Under the pieces are notes generated by a model. It saw nothing but the letters and a program-made list of their open reading frames with translations, made no database searches and had not been told where the DNA came from. Of a stretch of 64,000 nt of DNA, positions 35,973 to 45,218 are shown in pieces. Each line of letters begins with the position of its first letter. Position 1 is the stretch's first letter. This DNA comes from JBPOFM01 sp041391925 (GTDB lineage Bacteria > Bacteroidota > Bacteroidia > Flavobacteriales > Flavobacteriaceae): the NCBI GenBank assembly GCA_041391925.1, contig JAWKNA010000007.1:1-64000 (forward strand). Reading direction: 5' to 3'. The position numbers and the translations under genes were made by a program.

Positions 35973-37508
35973 ATGAAAAATTTAAAATTAGTATTCAAAC
36001 CACTGGTAGCATTACTGGTGATGACCATTTGTCTTTACTCATGTGATGACAAAATTAACAGTACAGAAGGATTCTTGGATCCTAACGACCTTGATTATAC
36101 TGTGACAAGTGACATGATCCTACCTTTGGTAGGTGCATATGCTCAAGTTTACACAAGAGGCTGGGAAGACCCATTGCTCTTGGGTGTTAGGGGTGATGAT
36201 GTAAATGCAGGAGGACTTGGAGATCAACAACCTTTTGCAGATACAGATGTTTATGTATATGACAAAAGTTACTGGATGTACAATTCACTTTGGAACAATC
36301 TATATTCTGACATCATAGATGTGCTAAATGCAAAGGAAACCATCCAGACCTATAAGGACTTTGCTCCAGAAAGTGCCTATGCTCAGGCCGATCAGTATAT
36401 GGCTGAAACCAAAGTGTTGAGTGCATGGTTGCATCTTCAAATGTCAAAGGTATGGGGTAATATTTTTATCATCACTAAAACAAATGTATCTGATGATTTG
36501 GCTGCGGGAGTTTCTACTAAGGAAGAAGTCATGCAATATATTTCGGACTTAATGGATGAGGCTATACCTAACCTTCCTGACATGCGACCAAACGAACGTA
36601 CCGATGTGCCTGGAGGCGTAACCAAATACACAGCGTTGGCTATTAAGGCACTTGCAAATCAAGAAATGGAAAATTATCAAGCTGCAGCTGAAGCCGCTGG
36701 TCAAATTATTAATTCCAATAAATTCAGTCTTTATCCTGATTTTTATGAATTGTTTAAAAAACCTGGAGAGTTGAGCAATGAGAATATATTCGAGTTCCAA
36801 TATTCAGATTATGGATCTGCCACTGGTGACGTCAATAACCATCTTTATGCGCCCTTTGGTTCAGAAAACTGGACACCTGCTGTAGCGGGAGCAAGTTCTG
36901 GCTGGGGATTTTATGAACCCAGTCTGAAATACATCAAATTTATGTTGGATAGAGGCGGGATGACACGTTTGCAAACAAGTGTTCTATTTACAAATCGCGG
37001 GATTATGGAAATTGAGTCAGATCCAGCCTATGCAAACTTACCTGCCTGGATCAGCAATACAACACCAGATGGCGATGTCATCAATGATTACAATCGTGCA
37101 ATGTTTGCTAGTGGTAAGCATTATCTACCATCTAATCAACTAACGGCAGGCAGAACTGACTACGGATCAGGAAAAAACTTTATCGTTATTAGATATGCAG
37201 AAATTCTCTTGATGTATGCTGAAGCGTTGACCCATGGAGCTAGTGGTAACGGAATGTCTGCAGATCAAGCGGTCAACATGGTCAGAAGCAGAGCTGGATT
37301 GGGTGCTTTGGGTGGTGTCACAACCGAACAAGTATTGGATGAAAAATTTGCTGAGCTAGGTATGGAATGGGGCATTCGCTATTACGATATGATTCGTTTA
37401 AATAAGTATAGTGAATTAAGCTACGATGGAAGAACTTTTGCAGCAGACAAAGAATTACTTCCGTATCCTCAAGCGCAAGTTGATTTATTGCCTTTGGAAA
37501 ACAACTAG
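35973..37508 (+). CDS. susD: SusD/RagB-family glycan-binding outer-membrane lipoprotein
   Basis: The 511-residue lipoprotein has its lipobox at Cys24 (CLYSC). It carries the SusD-like helical TPR core (SAWLHLQMSKVWGNIFIITK) and the C-terminal RagB/SusD block (NFIVIRYAEILLMYAEAL, RSRAGLG, EWGIRYYDMIRLNK). SusD caps the SusC barrel and captures oligosaccharides at the surface. It starts 12 bases after the susC stop; an ATG three codons earlier (35964) is the alternative. The intact susD downstream of a broken susC suggests that the susC lesion is recent or an error. Confidence 0.92.
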   Translation: MKNLKLVFKPLVALLVMTICLYSCDDKINSTEGFLDPNDLDYTVTSDMILPLVGAYAQVYTRGWEDPLLLGVRGDDVNAGGLGDQQPFADTDVYVYDKSYWMYNSLWNNLYSDIIDVLNAKETIQTYKDFAPESAYAQADQYMAETKVLSAWLHLQMSKVWGNIFIITKTNVSDDLAAGVSTKEEVMQYISDLMDEAIPNLPDMRPNERTDVPGGVTKYTALAIKALANQEMENYQAAAEAAGQIINSNKFSLYPDFYELFKKPGELSNENIFEFQYSDYGSATGDVNNHLYAPFGSENWTPAVAGASSGWGFYEPSLKYIKFMLDRGGMTRLQTSVLFTNRGIMEIESDPAYANLPAWISNTTPDGDVINDYNRAMFASGKHYLPSNQLTAGRTDYGSGKNFIVIRYAEILLMYAEALTHGASGNGMSADQAVNMVRSRAGLGALGGVTTEQVLDEKFAELGMEWGIRYYDMIRLNKYSELSYDGRTFAADKELLPYPQAQVDLLPLENN

Positions 37509-37540
37509 AATGATGAAATAATTTTTAAAATTTATAATAC

Positions 37541-39274
37541 ATGAAAAATATCAATAAAATAGCCATCGGTTTGCTTACTATGGTGCTTATGTTTTCCTGT
37601 TATGACGGTATTGACCCAATTTCAGAAGTCGACCCAGGACCGGACGCGGGAGCGCCAACGATAACTATAGTGAAACCTTCGAATGGTTTGGCGATTTCTG
37701 ATCCAAACCCAGTTTCTTCTGTCCTAATTGAATTAAGGGTTGAAGACGATATAGAAGTGGGAAACATTACAGTAGACTTGGATGGCAATGAAATAGCTTC
37801 CTATCAAACAGGAACATATTTAGATTATAGAATAGTCACAAAAGAATTCACTTATGACAATATCACCATAGGTGAGCATACTCTAATGGTGACAGCTACG
37901 GATTTGGCTGGAAATACCACTACTTCGGTTTCTAATTTCACCAAGGAACCTCCTTATACGCCAATGTATCCTGGTGAAATTCTTTACATGCCATTTGATG
38001 GAGATTACACAGATTTGGTGACTTCTACTGCTGCGACTGAAGTAGGGAGCCCAGGATTTAATTCAAGTGATGCCGTTTCAGGTAGCGCCTATCAAGGAGC
38101 AGCCGACTCATACCTTACTTTCCCATCTAGTGGATTAGCCCAGGGAAATAATTTTAGTGCTACTTTTTGGTTGAAGGTTGATGCCTCAGATACTAGATCT
38201 GGAATCATCAGCATTTCTCCTGCAGAACCTGCAGCACCATCTGACAAGCCTAGTGGATTTGGATTGATACGTGAAGGTAGTGCTACCTCGCAAAAATTTA
38301 TACTCCTAGTCGGAAATGGCACCAACGCGACTTGGGTGAATCCGGGAGATCCAGCAACCATTGATCCTACATTGAATGAATGGGTGCACTTTGGGATTAC
38401 AATTTCCGAAAGCAACTTGGCACTTTACATGAATGGAGAATTAGTAGGTCAAAGCAGTTTTACGGGAATTGATTGGACTGGAGTTGGCAATTTGTCAATT
38501 ATGTCTGGTGATCCTAATTTTAATGGATGGGACCATAAAACAGAGAAAGGTCAAATGGATGAATTGAGGCTATATAATATGACACTTACCCAAAGTGATA
38601 TACAAAGCATCATGCTCAAAGACCAAGCTGCTTTTCACATGAATTTTGATGGCAATTACAAAGATGTAGTAAGCGGCAACGTTGCAAGTGAAGTTGGTAG
38701 TCCAGGGTTTAATTTTGACAATGGTGTAAGTGGTGATGCTTATCAGGGTGCAGCAGATTCCTATCTCACCTTTCCATCTGATGAACTAGCTCAGGGTAGC
38801 GAATTCAGTACTGCTTTTTGGTTAAAAATAGATGCTTCTGATACCAGAGCAGGAATTATTAGCATTTCCCCTCCTGAACCCGCAGCCCCTTCAGATAAAC
38901 CTAGTGGTTTTGGCCTTATTAGGGAAGGTAGTGGAACCTCACAAAAGTTTATTCTCCTTACTGGCAATGGCACCAACGCTACTTGGGTAAACCCAGGAGA
39001 TCCAGCCACTATTGACCCAACATTAGGAAATTGGGTACATTTTGCAATAGTGATTTCAGAAAATAATACCGCTTTATACATGAACGGAGTTATGGTGGGT
39101 CAATCCAGTTTTACTGGGATTGATTGGACTGGAGTCGGGGATATGTCCATCATGTCTGGTGATCCAAATTTTAACGGTTGGGACCATAAAGTGGAGAAAG
39201 GACAGATGGATGAATTATACATTTTCAAAAAAGCCCTTTCTGCGGAAGAAATTAATGTGTTGATGAATAATTGA
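37541..39274 (+). CDS. Surface glycan-binding lipoprotein with two near-identical LamG-type domains
   Basis: The 577-residue lipoprotein has its lipobox at Cys20 (MFSC). Residues about 40-135 form an Ig-like/Big domain (TITIVKPSNGLAI to TVSNF-like end). Two concanavalin A/LamG-type beta-sandwich domains follow, at about 148-355 and 366-575. They share long identical blocks: AYQGAADSYLTFPS, GFGLIREGS, GNGTNATWVNPGDPATIDPTL, and SSFTGIDWTGVG followed by SIMSGDPNFNGWDHK. In the SusE/SusF position after susD, this is the likely surface glycan-binding protein of the locus. The LamG fold is also seen in beta-glucan and galactan binders. No catalytic motif was seen. Confidence 0.82.
   Translation: MKNINKIAIGLLTMVLMFSCYDGIDPISEVDPGPDAGAPTITIVKPSNGLAISDPNPVSSVLIELRVEDDIEVGNITVDLDGNEIASYQTGTYLDYRIVTKEFTYDNITIGEHTLMVTATDLAGNTTTSVSNFTKEPPYTPMYPGEILYMPFDGDYTDLVTSTAATEVGSPGFNSSDAVSGSAYQGAADSYLTFPSSGLAQGNNFSATFWLKVDASDTRSGIISISPAEPAAPSDKPSGFGLIREGSATSQKFILLVGNGTNATWVNPGDPATIDPTLNEWVHFGITISESNLALYMNGELVGQSSFTGIDWTGVGNLSIMSGDPNFNGWDHKTEKGQMDELRLYNMTLTQSDIQSIMLKDQAAFHMNFDGNYKDVVSGNVASEVGSPGFNFDNGVSGDAYQGAADSYLTFPSDELAQGSEFSTAFWLKIDASDTRAGIISISPPEPAAPSDKPSGFGLIREGSGTSQKFILLTGNGTNATWVNPGDPATIDPTLGNWVHFAIVISENNTALYMNGVMVGQSSFTGIDWTGVGDMSIMSGDPNFNGWDHKVEKGQMDELYIFKKALSAEEINVLMNN
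37984..39263 (+). repeat. Tandem duplication encoding two LamG-type domains
   Basis: Unit 1 spans about 37984-38611 and unit 2 about 38638-39263, each about 210 codons. They align without large gaps at protein level, and by eye most residues are identical. At base level many synonymous sites differ, for example in the codons for GNGTNATWVNPGDP. The duplication therefore predates the last few substitutions but has been held by selection or gene conversion. Confidence 0.85.
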
Positions 39275-39329
39275 TATGGATGCAATAATGAAAATTATTG
39301 TTCCTAAACTTATCATTTATGTTTGTTAT

Positions 39330-39347
39330 AATTTCTATATAGAAATT
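39330..39347. repeat. 18-bp perfect palindrome between the binding protein and the first GH144 gene
   Basis: AATTTCTA and TAGAAATT around a central TA form a perfect palindrome. It could be a protein-binding site or a short hairpin; it is AT-rich, so chance cannot be excluded. Confidence 0.35.
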
Positions 39348-39383
39348 TAGGCACTTAAGTTCTAAAGTAAGATTCAAATTAGC

Positions 39384-39403
39384 AATGCTTATAAAGAAGC
39401 ATT
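39384..39403. repeat. 7-bp inverted repeat between the binding protein and the first GH144 gene
   Basis: AATGCTT (39384-39390) and AAGCATT (39397-39403) flank a 6-base spacer. It is a weak stem; the same intergenic region contains a stronger hairpin downstream. Confidence 0.3.
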
Positions 39404-39435
39404 CAACCATAATATTTGAGTTAGTCTATTTGCTT

Positions 39436-39469
39436 TTTAGCTGCATTCCTCCCAAGGAATGCAGCTAAA
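39436..39469 (+). terminator. Strong 15-bp perfect hairpin upstream of the first GH144 gene
   Basis: TTTAGCTGCATTCCT (39436-39450) pairs perfectly with AGGAATGCAGCTAAA (39455-39469) through the loop CCCA. The following bases are AATTTATT, which is not a clean T-run, so a classical terminator is not certain. It ends 19 bases before the ATG at 39489. It may act as a partial terminator or a 3'-end stabiliser separating susC-susD-binding protein from the enzyme genes. Confidence 0.55.
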
Positions 39470-39488
39470 ATTTATTAATCAAAAATTT

Positions 39489-40853
39489 ATGAAATTTTCA
39501 AAGACCAAAATAATAGCAATTTTGATATCATCGCTATTACTTTTTTTTAACTGTAAATCAGATAAAAAGAAGTCTGAAGGATTGCTTTCCAACAATAATA
39601 ATCAAGTAAAATACTCAAAAGAACAACTGTTGGATACTATTCAATATCAAACTTTCAATTATTTCTGGGAAGGAGCAGAACCAAACTCTGGTTTGGCTAG
39701 AGAACGTCTACATATGGATGACATTTATCCAACTTCTCCCAAAAACACAGTAACCATAGGAGGCTCTGGATTTGGTTTGATGGCAATTTTGGTTGGTATT
39801 AAAAGACGTTTTATAACTCGTGAAGAAGCTCTTAATCGATATATTAAAATGATTGATTTTCTTGAAAAATCAGATCGTTTTCATGGTGCTTGGCCACATT
39901 GGTTGAATGGTGAAACAGGAAAAATTGTTCCATTCAGCAAAAAAGATACTGGAGGAGATTTGGTTGAAAGTGCGTTTTTGATTCAAGGTTTGTTGACTGT
40001 TAAAGAATATTTCAAGGATGGCAATGAAAAAGAAAGACAATTGGCAGAAAAAATAGATAAGCTTTGGAAAGAAGTAGAATGGGACTGGTACACCAAAGGC
40101 GAAGATGTCCTTTATTGGCATTGGTCACCAACAGACAACTGGGACATGAATTTTCCGGTAGGAGGTTACAACGAATGTCTTATCATGTACATACTTGCTG
40201 CTGCTTCACCAACACATTCAGTCTCAAAAGAAGTTTATGATAGAGGTTGGGCTCGTAATGATAGCATTGTATCAAAAGACTCCCTTTATGGCAAGCCGTT
40301 GGTACTCGATTATTATGAAAGTGATAATGCGCCTGTGGGACCTTTATTCTGGGCTCATTATTCATATTTAGGTCTGAATCCTAAAGGACTAAAAGACAAA
40401 TATGCTGACTATTGGCAATTGACTCAAAATCAAGCTAAAATCCACCATGAGTATGCCGTCGAAAACCCAGAAAATTTTAAAGGTTACGGAGATAGTCTTT
40501 GGGGACTAACTTCAAGTTATTCAATTAAAGGTTATGCAGGACATAGGCCAGGAAACGATTTGGGCGTTATTTCACCCACTGCTGCATTATCATCATTTCC
40601 ATACACTCCAGATGAAAGTATGAAAATGCTTCAGTATCTATATACTAAACAAGATTCATTAATTGGTAAATATGGTCCTTATGACGCCTTTAGTTTGGAT
40701 AAACATTGGTTCTTACCAAGATATTTGGCTATTGATCAAGGCCCAATTCCTGTAATGATAGAAAATTATCGTTCGGGAATGTTATGGGATTTATTCATGA
40801 AAGATAAAGATGTCCAGCACGGATTGGATAAATTGGGTTTTACTTATGAATAA
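39489..40853 (+). CDS. GH144-type endo-beta-1,2-glucanase-like lipoprotein (copy 1)
   Basis: The 454-residue lipoprotein has its lipobox at Cys22 (LFFNC). It belongs to Pfam family PF10091 (called glucoamylase-like, now GH144), an (alpha/alpha)6 barrel. GGSGFGLMAILVGIKR and FHGAWPHWLNG are present. The acidic cluster D153-x3-D157-x2-E160 (in DTGGDLVES) has the spacing that I recall for the catalytically important acids of the Chitinophaga endo-beta-1,2-glucanase. The start at 39489 is preferred: the earlier ATG at 39459 lies inside the hairpin and adds MQLKFINQKF before the signal peptide. It is the first of three paralogues and overlaps copy 2 by 8 bases. Confidence 0.87.
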   Translation: MKFSKTKIIAILISSLLLFFNCKSDKKKSEGLLSNNNNQVKYSKEQLLDTIQYQTFNYFWEGAEPNSGLARERLHMDDIYPTSPKNTVTIGGSGFGLMAILVGIKRRFITREEALNRYIKMIDFLEKSDRFHGAWPHWLNGETGKIVPFSKKDTGGDLVESAFLIQGLLTVKEYFKDGNEKERQLAEKIDKLWKEVEWDWYTKGEDVLYWHWSPTDNWDMNFPVGGYNECLIMYILAAASPTHSVSKEVYDRGWARNDSIVSKDSLYGKPLVLDYYESDNAPVGPLFWAHYSYLGLNPKGLKDKYADYWQLTQNQAKIHHEYAVENPENFKGYGDSLWGLTSSYSIKGYAGHRPGNDLGVISPTAALSSFPYTPDESMKMLQYLYTKQDSLIGKYGPYDAFSLDKHWFLPRYLAIDQGPIPVMIENYRSGMLWDLFMKDKDVQHGLDKLGFTYE

Positions 40854-43047
40854 AAAAATCTTTTGGATGAAGTTGGTATTGATTGTGATATTTTTCACGA
40901 TGAATACCATTTTGTGTTTTTCACAGGAACAACCTTATCCAAAAGTGTTTTTTGAAAACAGTAATTATGGCGAATTTTATTATGAAAGTGAAGTAGAATA
41001 TTCCGGTAAAAGCTGGGTTGAAAATATCCAGTCCAAAATGCCGGTTTCAAAAAACTATACGTTCACTAAAAAAAACGCACTCAAATTAAATTATATTTCC
41101 TCAAGAGGGGGCAGCTGGTCAGCAACTGTTAAATATACGAAAGTCAGAGGAATGGACTTTTTTGAACCAGCTGATTATTTATCATTTTGGCTCTACATGA
41201 AGTCTGCCGAAAGTTTAAAGAGCATTCCAAATATGACGCTGATCAATTCTTCAAATACTTTGATAAATTCCATCAGTTTGGGTTCTTATGTTTCTGGTGA
41301 AACAGAAAAATGGCAACGCGTAATGATTCCGCTTTCCGCTTTTGCAAAAGATTTGGACATCAAACAAATCATTGGAATCAAATTCTCTCAAGACAATCCC
41401 TCAAATGCATTGAGTGAAATTTATATCGACCAACTAGAATTTACCTCCATTCATAAAGATTCTAAAATAACACAAATTCCGGAATTGATTGCTGCAAAAG
41501 GGTATGAGCGTCACGTAGATATATCTTGGAAACCGATTAATGATACAGCGGTTCGTTACATTCAAATACTTCGAGCGTATGGTGATAGTAATAAATTTGA
41601 AATCGTAGGCATTCAACATCCATGGATTTCTGGGTATTCTGATTTTGTTGAAGATAATGATAGTCAAGAATATAGGTATAAAATTTCTTTTTTAAATTCC
41701 TATTACGAACCATCTACCATTTCTAATTCACTAAAGGCCAATACAAAAAAAATGTCCGATGAAGAATTATTGGATATGGTACAATTGTCAAATTTTAGAT
41801 ACTATTGGGAAGGCTGTGAACCAAATTCAGGATTGGCATTGGAAAACATCCCAGGGAGAACCACAATGATTGCTACAGGTGCTTCAGGCTTTGGTATCAT
41901 GGCCATGATTGCTGGTATCCATAGAAAATTTATTTCCAGGAAAGAAGGTGTCGAAAGATTTCTCAAAATAACCCGATTCTTAAAAACTGCTGATAGATTT
42001 CACGGTGTGTATCCGCATTTTCTAAATGGGGAAACAGGTAAAGTGGTGCCTTTTTTTGGGCAAAGAGACAATGGTGGCGATTTGGTCGAAACTTCATTTT
42101 TGATGCAGGGCTTACTGACAGCAAAAGAATTTTTTGATGCTGATAATCCTTCAGAAAAAGAAATTCGCAATTCAATTACACAACTTTGGAATGAAGTAGA
42201 ATGGGATTGGTATAGAAAAACAAAAGACAGTGATTTTTTGTATTGGCATTGGTCACCTGACCAAGAATGGGTCATCAACCATAAATTAATAGGTTGGAAC
42301 GAAACCATGATAACATATTTCCTCGCGATTGCATCCCCAAAACATTCAGTTCCGGCATCCATGTATTATTCAGGTTGGGCCAGCCCCTCAATTGTGGCAC
42401 AAGAGTATCGTTCTGCTTGGGGAAAAACCAAAGATGGTTCGATGTACACCAATGGAAATACCTATTATGGAATTGAACTACCTGTTGGAGTTTCTAATGG
42501 TGGTCCGTTGTTCTTTGTGCACTATTCATTTCTTGGGCTTGACCCTCACAAACTCACAGATGCCTACACCAATTATTTTGATAACAATCAAAGAGTCGCA
42601 AATATCAATTTGAGATATTGTATTGAGAACCCTGAAAAACATCAAGGGTATGGTGATGACTTTTGGGGATTGACAGCAAGTGATGGGCCGCATAATTATT
42701 CAGCTGATGAGCCTAATCCTGAAAATGACAAAGGAAAAATGACAGCCACAGGAGCTTTGGCGAGTTTTCCATACACACCTGACGCTTCCTTAAACGCGCT
42801 TAAGAATTATTATCATAATTATGGCGAAAAACTGTATGGATATTATGGGTTTCATGATGCGATTTCTCCCGACGACCAGTGGATTTCTCCGCTTTACATG
42901 GGTTTAAACCAAGCACCTATTGTTGTGATGATTGAAAACTATCGTTCAGGGTTGTTATGGAATTTATTTATGAAAAATGATGATGTTAAAAAAGGACTGA
43001 CACAACTTGATAAAGCCACAAATTCTATAAAAACAAAAAACAAATGA
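40846..43047 (+). CDS. GH144-type enzyme with N-terminal beta-sandwich and FN3-like domains (copy 2)
   Basis: The 733-residue secreted protein has a signal peptide (about 1-27, ending LCFSQ). The start at 40846 overlaps the stop of copy 1 in ATGAATAA, which suggests translational coupling (ATG 40867 is an alternative). Residues about 30-200 form a jelly-roll domain like a carbohydrate-binding module (SWSATVKYTKVRGMDFFEPA, ending IYIDQLEFTS). Residues about 205-300 are FN3-like (VDISWKPINDTAVRYIQIL). The catalytic domain covers about 304-725 with D408-x3-D412-x2-E415 (DNGGDLVET), GWNETMI and YPHFLNG. The binding modules suggest action on an insoluble or surface-bound polymer. Confidence 0.86.
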   Translation: MNKKIFWMKLVLIVIFFTMNTILCFSQEQPYPKVFFENSNYGEFYYESEVEYSGKSWVENIQSKMPVSKNYTFTKKNALKLNYISSRGGSWSATVKYTKVRGMDFFEPADYLSFWLYMKSAESLKSIPNMTLINSSNTLINSISLGSYVSGETEKWQRVMIPLSAFAKDLDIKQIIGIKFSQDNPSNALSEIYIDQLEFTSIHKDSKITQIPELIAAKGYERHVDISWKPINDTAVRYIQILRAYGDSNKFEIVGIQHPWISGYSDFVEDNDSQEYRYKISFLNSYYEPSTISNSLKANTKKMSDEELLDMVQLSNFRYYWEGCEPNSGLALENIPGRTTMIATGASGFGIMAMIAGIHRKFISRKEGVERFLKITRFLKTADRFHGVYPHFLNGETGKVVPFFGQRDNGGDLVETSFLMQGLLTAKEFFDADNPSEKEIRNSITQLWNEVEWDWYRKTKDSDFLYWHWSPDQEWVINHKLIGWNETMITYFLAIASPKHSVPASMYYSGWASPSIVAQEYRSAWGKTKDGSMYTNGNTYYGIELPVGVSNGGPLFFVHYSFLGLDPHKLTDAYTNYFDNNQRVANINLRYCIENPEKHQGYGDDFWGLTASDGPHNYSADEPNPENDKGKMTATGALASFPYTPDASLNALKNYYHNYGEKLYGYYGFHDAISPDDQWISPLYMGLNQAPIVVMIENYRSGLLWNLFMKNDDVKKGLTQLDKATNSIKTKNK

Positions 43048-43048
43048 T

Positions 43049-44410
43049 ATGAAAAAGATAACCTATTTACTTTTTGTAACCTTGATAATATTTTCCTGTT
43101 CGGACAGTTCTTCGTCAGAACCGTTTAATCCTGATCCAACAGATAATGACCCCGACCCAGTTGAGACTTTGACAGATATGGAAATTATGGATTTGACTCA
43201 ACAGGAAACCTTTAAATATTTTTGGAATTATGCACAAGTAGATTCCAAAGCTGCAAGGGAACGCTATCATCCTACCAATCCTTCTTTGGACCAAAATATA
43301 GTAACTACAGGTGGAAGTGGATTTGGTCTTATGGCTATTTTGGTTGGAATTGAAAGAGGTTATGTCACAAGAGCAGAGGCAGTGACTAGATTACAGACCA
43401 TACTTAATTTTTTTGAAGGTGCAAACCGATTCCATGGAGCATGGCCACATTGGATTAATGGTACTAACGGAAGTGTCATTCCATTCAGTTCACAAGATAA
43501 TGGCGGTGATTTGGTTGAAACGGCTTTCTTGGCTCAAGGATTGATTTGTATCAAAGAATATTTCAAAAACGGTTCCACCGAGGAAATGGCTTTAGCAAAC
43601 CAAGCCGATATGCTTTGGAAAGGCGTGGAATGGGACTGGTACACTGATAATCAAAATAAACTATTATGGCATTGGAGTCCAAACTATGGATTTGCCATAA
43701 ATTTGGAACTTAAGGGTTATAATGAGACCATGATAGCATTTATTCTGGGCGCAGCTTCACCAGACCATTCCATTTCTGCGAGTGTTTACAATCAAGGTTG
43801 GCCAAGTAGTGGCGGAATTGTATCAGCAGCCACACCGTATAATATCCCGATAGTGTTAAAACACTCTGGTAATCCACCCTACGGAGGACCATTGTTTTTT
43901 AGCCATTATTCATTTCTGGGATTAAAACCAACAAACTTGAGCGACCAATATGCCAATTACAATGATGTCACAAAAAATCATACAAGAATCAATTATCAAT
44001 ATTGTGTACAAAACCCACAAAGCCATACGGATTATGGTGCGAATTGTTGGGGCTTGACGGCAAGCTATTCTAGAAATGCCGATGGTTCTATAGGATACAA
44101 TGCGCATAGTCCGTCAAATGATACGGGTGTGATTTCTCCAACAGCGGCTGTGAGTTCCATACCTTACACACCAACAGAATCCTTAGCAGCCATGCATTTT
44201 TTTTATGAAAAGAATTTGATGGGACCAGCAGGATTTTACGACGCATTCAGTCCTGAAAACAATTACTGGGTAGCAAATGCCTATTTGGCGATTGACCAAG
44301 GACCACAAATCATCATGATTGAAAATCATCGCACGGGATTGCTGTGGAATTTATTCATGCAAAACGAAGATGTCCAGAATGGTTTGGATGCTTTGGGATT
44401 TACTTATTAA
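43049..44410 (+). CDS. GH144-type endo-beta-1,2-glucanase-like lipoprotein (copy 3)
   Basis: The 453-residue lipoprotein has its lipobox at Cys17 (IIFSC) and an acidic, proline-rich tether (20-40) that would hold it off the outer membrane. The GH144 domain has GGSGFGLMAILVGIER, FHGAWPHWING, D150-x3-D154-x2-E157 (DNGGDLVET), and IENHRTGLLWNLFM at the end. It starts one base after copy 2. By eye it is close to copy 1 in domain layout, but with different loop lengths, so different chain-length or branch specificities are likely. Confidence 0.87.
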   Translation: MKKITYLLFVTLIIFSCSDSSSSEPFNPDPTDNDPDPVETLTDMEIMDLTQQETFKYFWNYAQVDSKAARERYHPTNPSLDQNIVTTGGSGFGLMAILVGIERGYVTRAEAVTRLQTILNFFEGANRFHGAWPHWINGTNGSVIPFSSQDNGGDLVETAFLAQGLICIKEYFKNGSTEEMALANQADMLWKGVEWDWYTDNQNKLLWHWSPNYGFAINLELKGYNETMIAFILGAASPDHSISASVYNQGWPSSGGIVSAATPYNIPIVLKHSGNPPYGGPLFFSHYSFLGLKPTNLSDQYANYNDVTKNHTRINYQYCVQNPQSHTDYGANCWGLTASYSRNADGSIGYNAHSPSNDTGVISPTAAVSSIPYTPTESLAAMHFFYEKNLMGPAGFYDAFSPENNYWVANAYLAIDQGPQIIMIENHRTGLLWNLFMQNEDVQNGLDALGFTY

Positions 44411-44420
44411 TTTGGTTGAT

Positions 44421-45218
44421 ATGAAAATAAAATCGTTTACCACATTAAAATATGTTTTGGTAGGAATCATTTTTCTGATGGTCCCAAGACAGATATTTGC
44501 TCAACATCAAGATTTATTTTCCAAAGAACATTTCGTTTCAGGAACCGATACTTTGCATTACCGATTATTGCTGCCTAAAGATTTTGATGAGTCAAAACAA
44601 TATCCAGTAGTGCTATTTCTTCATGGTGCTGGAGAGAGAGGAAATGATAATATAAAACAATTGACACATGGGAGTGAATTATTTATAAAAAAAAGAGATT
44701 CGTTTCCAGCCATTGTCCTTTTTCCACAATGCCCCGAATCTGATTATTGGGCAAACGCAACAATCGACAGAAGCACAAAACCAATCACTTTGGAATTTCC
44801 ATTGGATATTGCACCAACTAAATCAATGGCATTGGTAATGGAACTCATGGATGAAATGGTAACAAAACCCTATACCGATAAAGACCGAGTATATGTCGGT
44901 GGACTTTCCATGGGTGGCATGGGAACATTTGAAATCCTTTACAGAAAACCGGAGATGTTTGCTGCTGCTTTCGCTATTTGTGGCGCAGGTAACCCTGAAG
45001 CAGCAAAATTATATGCTAAAACGGTCCCAATGTGGATATTCCATGGGGCTAATGACGATGTTGTAAATCCACAACATTCAGTCGATATGGTCAGTGGGAT
45101 TCTAAAATATGGAGGGAAACCTAACTTTTCACTTTTCGCAAAAGACAATCACAATAGTTGGGATTCTACTTTTGCTGAACCCAAGCTATTGCCATGGCTT
45201 TTTTCAAACTCTAAATGA
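44421..45218 (+). CDS. Secreted alpha/beta-hydrolase serine esterase (CE1/phospholipase-carboxylesterase type)
   Basis: The 265-residue secreted protein has a signal peptide (about 1-27, ending QIFAQ). The oxyanion block is FLHGAGERGND, the nucleophile is S163 in GLSMGGMG, the acid is in GANDDVV and the histidine is in DNHNSW. This fits the PHB-depolymerase/CE1-like esterases common in PULs. A likely job is removing acetyl, succinyl or feruloyl-type esters from the glycan. The start at 44421 is chosen because the longer frame runs inside the previous gene. It overlaps the following GH3 gene by 4 bases (ATGA). Confidence 0.83.
   Translation: MKIKSFTTLKYVLVGIIFLMVPRQIFAQHQDLFSKEHFVSGTDTLHYRLLLPKDFDESKQYPVVLFLHGAGERGNDNIKQLTHGSELFIKKRDSFPAIVLFPQCPESDYWANATIDRSTKPITLEFPLDIAPTKSMALVMELMDEMVTKPYTDKDRVYVGGLSMGGMGTFEILYRKPEMFAAAFAICGAGNPEAAKLYAKTVPMWIFHGANDDVVNPQHSVDMVSGILKYGGKPNFSLFAKDNHNSWDSTFAEPKLLPWLFSNSK

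Noticed and set aside
39489..44410. PF10091 proteins as starch-type glucoamylases (GH15)
   Set aside because: The Pfam name is historical. The motifs GGSGFGLMAILVG and DxGGDLVE fit GH144, whose characterised member cuts beta-1,2-glucan. No GH15 motifs are present.
44319..44420. Esterase start at 44319
   Set aside because: This extension lies inside the third GH144 gene and would place about 34 unrelated residues before a normal signal peptide.
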